DNA from: Desulfosarcina ovata subsp. ovata
GTDB taxonomy: Bacteria > Desulfobacterota > Desulfobacteria > Desulfobacterales > Desulfosarcinaceae
Assembly (NCBI RefSeq): GCF_009689005.1
Contig: NZ_AP021879.1
Location: 5,138,652-5,202,651, forward strand
Length of the DNA: 64,000 nt
Reading direction: 5' to 3'
Numbering within the stretch: the first letter of the stretch is position 1; each line of letters starts with the position of its first letter. The notes below the pieces were generated by a model, which saw only the letters and a program-made list of their open reading frames with translations, had not been told where the DNA came from and did not search any database. Shown here one piece after another: positions 61,268 through 64,000 of the stretch. A program made the position numbers and the translations under genes.

Positions 61268-62781
61268 CAGCCCTTTCAAGGTAGCACTAAAAGACCATTC
61301 ATAACTGGATGAACTTATTAAATAAATGCTGGACAAACCCACCCCCAAAATATACAGTAAAAAAGAAAAACTGTATTATTTGGGAGGTGACATCATGTTG
61401 AGTCCTGTTTTTACGCCGTTCATCAAGAATTCTCCGATTTCTGTCATGGCTCGTGGTTTGATGGAGAAGGTACTGAATCCTGAGCAATTGGACGAATGGT
61501 TCGAGAACACCGCTAAAGAACAATACACAAGGGACCTTTTGTTTTCGACGCTTTTTTACCTGATGAGCCAGGTCGTTCAGGGAAGCCAGCGATCAATTCA
61601 CGCAGCCTTCCAGGCTTCAAAAGAGGATATTGCCGTTTCAGTTACCTCAATCTACAATAAGTTGAACGGCATGGAACCAAGTACATCGGCAGCTTTGGTC
61701 CGATATGCCGCCGAGCAGGTGGAACCTATTATTCAAAGATTGTTGGGTAAACAAAACTCCCCTTTGCCTGGCAAACGAATCAAACTGCTTGATGGCAACT
61801 GTATCGAAAAGAGCCATCACCGAATCAAAGAGTTGCGGTCCATAGCCTCAGGTCCTCTTCCGGGGAAATCATTGGTTGTGTACGATTCGATGTTGCACCT
61901 GCCCATCGATGTGTTTCCTTGCGAAGACGGCCATGCGCAAGAACGCTCATTATTGAAAACGGTGCTTGAAACTATTGTTGCCGATGATGTTTGGGTTGCC
62001 GATCGCAATTTCTGCGTGGTTGAATTCACCTGCGGCATCGATAAGCGGGATGCGTGGTTCATTATCCGTGAGCATGGGAATTATCCTCTCGAGCTAATTG
62101 GAAAGGAAAAATATATCGGCAAAATCGAAACAGGAACCGTATACGAGCAACCCATCCGGGTTCGTGATGAAGCTGGCGAAGAGCACGCCTTCAGGCGGAT
62201 TCGCGTGAAGCTGAAGGGTGAAACCCGTGATGGTGATACCGAGATTTTCATCATCACGAATCTATCAAAGAGCGCAGCAAACGCTAAAACAGTTGCCCGG
62301 TTGTATCGGGATCGATGGACCATCGAAACGGCCTTTCAGCGTCTCGCTGAATATTTAAACTCTGAAATTAATGCATTGGGCTATCCTCGTGCCGCTCTTT
62401 TCGGTTTTTGCGTTGCTCTGGTCGCCTATATCAGCATGTCCGTTGTAAAAGCAGCACTGGGCAGTGTTCACGGTGTCGATTTCATAGAACGGAACGTATC
62501 TGGTTATTACATCGCCAATGAAATCGAAGGCGTCTACCAAGGGATGATGATCGTTATCGAAAGCGACCATTGGGTCGTTTTTAGAGACATGCCAGAAAGT
62601 GATCTGGTTCGGTTGCTTGAAGAATTAGCTGGCAACGTAAAATTATCAAAGTACCAGAAGCATCCTCGAGGTCCCAAAAAGCCCAAACCGAAGCGGGTTG
62701 CGATGAAAAACAAGCCACATGTTTCAACCGCGAAAATACTCGCTGAGAGAAAGAAGTCATAGTACTACCTTGAAAGGGCTG
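61268..62781. mobile_element. Complete IS4-family element, 1514 bp, 11-bp TSD
   Basis: Terminal inverted repeats CAGCCCTTTCAAGGTAG (from 61268) and its complement (ending 62781). Flanked by the perfect duplication GTTCAAAGCAC at 61257-61267 and 62782-62792, within the IS4-family range of 10-12 bp. Inserted inside the IS1595 transposase gene, so it arrived later. Confidence 0.95.
61395..62762 (+). CDS. IS4-family transposase
   Basis: Transposase of about 455 residues from ATG 61395 (MLSPVFTPFIKNSPISVMAR; GGGAGGT about 7 bases upstream), preferred over the frame start at 61326. Catalytic blocks: KLLDGNCIEKSHHRIKELRS (first Asp, ~133), VADRNFCVVEFTCGIDKRDA (second Asp, ~206) and YRDRWTIETAFQRLAEYLNS (YREK-type third motif with Glu, ~309). 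A basic C-terminal tail (KYQKHPRGPKKPKPKRVAMK) follows. Intact, possibly active. Confidence 0.92.
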   Translation: MLSPVFTPFIKNSPISVMARGLMEKVLNPEQLDEWFENTAKEQYTRDLLFSTLFYLMSQVVQGSQRSIHAAFQASKEDIAVSVTSIYNKLNGMEPSTSAALVRYAAEQVEPIIQRLLGKQNSPLPGKRIKLLDGNCIEKSHHRIKELRSIASGPLPGKSLVVYDSMLHLPIDVFPCEDGHAQERSLLKTVLETIVADDVWVADRNFCVVEFTCGIDKRDAWFIIREHGNYPLELIGKEKYIGKIETGTVYEQPIRVRDEAGEEHAFRRIRVKLKGETRDGDTEIFIITNLSKSAANAKTVARLYRDRWTIETAFQRLAEYLNSEINALGYPRAALFGFCVALVAYISMSVVKAALGSVHGVDFIERNVSGYYIANEIEGVYQGMMIVIESDHWVVFRDMPESDLVRLLEELAGNVKLSKYQKHPRGPKKPKPKRVAMKNKPHVSTAKILAERKKS

Positions 62782-63024
62782 GTTCAAAGCACCTGTATAT
62801 CTGTACAAGATGTGAGCACAAACATTCGTTAACCGCTGGAACGATCATGGAAAACTCAAAAAAGCCGATTCCCTATTGGCTCAAGGCCATGTGGTGGTTC
62901 ACGACCCATAAAAGCGGCGTGAATGCGGTCAACCTCAAAGAACTGCTGGGCATAATGGTGGCATAATGGGGACATTCTATATTCCTTATGTCAACAGATT
63001 TTTTAACCATTTAAAATCAATCAG

Positions 63025-63603
63025 TTAAAGATCCTCAAAATCAAAAAAGTACTTGGCCAAGAGGCCGTTGCGGATACGCATGCGCAGTCGATGCACCTCT
63101 TTTTTCAGCTGTCGCCGAACCGCCAGGAGACTGCGCAGCGCCAGCATATCGGCTTCCGGATTTTCATAGAACAGGCACTTTCCCTGGCTGACCAGGTCGG
63201 CGACGTTGGCGCTGTCTTTGGTATCGTTTTTATCCCAGCGGCCATCAAGGAGTTCCCGGTTGTCCTTAACCGCTTTGCCGGCTACCAAGACCACCAGATG
63301 GCCTTTCCCGGTCAGCCAATGGGTAAGCGGCTTGTGGTAGTTGCTGGTCGGCTCCAAGCCGAAAACGACATTTTCCATATTGTGCTGGCTCATAAGCGTC
63401 TCCACCTGTTCCATGAGTCGCTCGAAGCCGATCAGATCATTGGTAAAGATCAGCCGGCGCCAGAGTGACTTTCCCCTAGCGGTCCCGAAGAAAGCATGAT
63501 GCTTGTCTTTGGCAATATCGATACCGACAATCAATTGGTTTTCAGATCCTCTGATCTGGCTGCGTAGTTTACAAAACATTTCGAAGCGGGCAATGTCGTC
63601 CAT
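63025..63603 (-). pseudogene. IS110-family transposase, N-terminal half
   Basis: About 192 residues starting MDDIARFEMFCKLRSQIRGS (SD AGGAGG). LIVGIDIAKDKHHAFFG is the DEDD (RuvC-like) first acidic motif; GLEPTSNYHKPLTHWL and KNDTKDSANVADLV follow. It stops at 63025 after FFDFEDL, whereas family members have a C-terminal Tnp_20 domain with a catalytic serine (another ~150-200 residues). The fragment abuts the truncated IS1595 remnant, separated by a ~50-bp stretch containing TAATGGGGACATTCTATAT. Confidence 0.88.
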
Positions 63604-63753
63604 TTTCATAACCTCCTGTTATCCAATCCGTTCAAGTTTTTCTATTTTATTAACAGGAGTAACTCTCATTTTCTACGCGAAAAAATATTGGTTAAAATAC
63701 TACTTGTGGAGATCTTTTCTTTTGTTTTTTCAATATATAACGTCTCTCATTAT

Positions 63754-64000
63754 CTAAATAATTGAATCAATCAGCACGTATCCTTCGCATGCGGCTATGG
63801 TTTCGCCTCTTCGAGCGGCATAGCCGATGCCTGACATCGTCATATCAAGTGCCCGGGCAAGCTCGGTCTGGGAAAGGCACAGCTCGTTTGTACACAGGCT
63901 GCGAACCAATCCTCCCCCGACCAATTCAGGACGACGTCCCATGGCAACTCCGGCTTGGACATAGTCAAGGTAAGCCTTGCGCGCCTTCGCCACTTTTTTT
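63754..64000 (-). pseudogene. REP-associated transposase (RAYT) C-terminal region, partial
   Basis: The frame is open to the right edge and reads AKARKAYLDYVQAGVAMGRR, PELVGGGLVRSL, then LSQTELARALDMTMSGIGYA and RRGETIAACEGY. AMGRRPELVGGGLVRS and the DnaA/HTH-like C-terminal helix are typical of the C-terminal part of IS200/RAYT-type Y1 transposases. Between RSL and LSQTE family sequence appears to be shortened. The catalytic Y1 domain would lie beyond the window, so activity cannot be judged. Confidence 0.6.

Larger units (their letters stand above)
61100..62966 (+). pseudogene. IS1595-family transposase, interrupted and 3' truncated
   Basis: ATG 61100 (SD AAAGGAGG) starts MTKFTLIEDFPRSEIEFDAR with a zinc ribbon ECRECGHQQYW. 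After WLSSKH (61267) the IS4-family element interrupts; past it (62793) the frame resumes as LYICTRCEHKHSLTAGTIME, NSKKPIPYWLKAMWWFTTHK, then LLGIMVA and stop, where full IS1595 transposases have ~200 further residues with the DDE domain. So it is interrupted by the IS and also truncated at about 62950. Confidence 0.88.

Noticed and set aside
1..64000. tRNA and rRNA genes, CRISPR arrays, replication origin
   Set aside because: No cloverleaf-like T-loop/anticodon combination, no spaced direct repeats and no DnaA-box cluster was recognised by eye; a covariance-model scan would settle tRNAs.

Overview
The window looks like chromosomal DNA of an anaerobic Desulfobacterota member, most plausibly a Desulfosarcina-like sulfate reducer. 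This is an inference from gene style: paired MoeA proteins, monomeric NADP isocitrate dehydrogenase, a BadI-type ring-opening hydrolase relic, KamA, flavocytochrome-type and QueG-like iron-sulfur remnants, and a probable UGA-encoded selenoprotein. No rRNA, tRNA or CRISPR array was recognised.

Layout. 1-4.6 kb (minus strand): hisC running off the left edge, coupled to an anti-sigma-like ATPase; the RNA ligase rtcB; two small phasin-like genes behind a recognisable promoter and palindrome. 4.7-10.1 kb is a mobile island: a nitroreductase split by a 1.43 kb IS with perfect 8-bp target duplication, a 205-bp MITE, an AT-rich ATP-grasp gene and a complete ISL3-family IS. 10.3-18.6 kb is mostly intact housekeeping: receiver protein, cytidylate-kinase-like protein, monomeric Idh, a tyrS relic, archease, two moeA genes and a queuosine-precursor transporter. 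18.9-21.3 kb is a wrecked acyl-CoA operon. 21.5-30 kb: a GAF protein, then a KamA / ATP-grasp / GNAT-HDAC-GNAT cluster next to a sigma54 activator. 30-34.2 kb: a metallo-hydrolase and a complete polar amino-acid ABC transporter. 34.5-38.9 kb: an orphan Nif11-like peptide, glgC-glgA, and a DsbA/FrnE-family gene with UGA in place of the first active-site cysteine. 39.1-43.7 kb: decayed QueG-like and fumarate/urocanate-reductase-like genes and a glycine-betaine ABC operon in which all three genes carry internal deletions. 43.9-50.3 kb: a diguanylate cyclase and a complete branched-chain amino-acid ABC operon (livKHMGF). 50.6-56.7 kb: arfB, a SUI1 protein, a phosphoglycolate-phosphatase-like HAD protein, REP hairpins, and a sir2 / ABC-F / radical-SAM operon. 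57-64 kb: a second MITE, a HEAT protein, a broken Cache-sensor gene, a PAS-GGDEF protein, then an IS graveyard (IS4-family element nested in an IS1595 remnant, an IS110 fragment, a RAYT fragment).

Two themes stand out. First, many genes have lost internal segments while their ends, and often their translational coupling, survive. Together with several IS and MITE families this points to relaxed selection. Second, intact metabolic modules (glycogen synthesis, amino-acid uptake, molybdenum cofactor, RNA ligation) sit between the ruins. The best candidates for new biology are the UGA-containing DsbA-like gene, the beta-amino-acid-type cluster at 22-27 kb, and the orphan Nif11 peptide.
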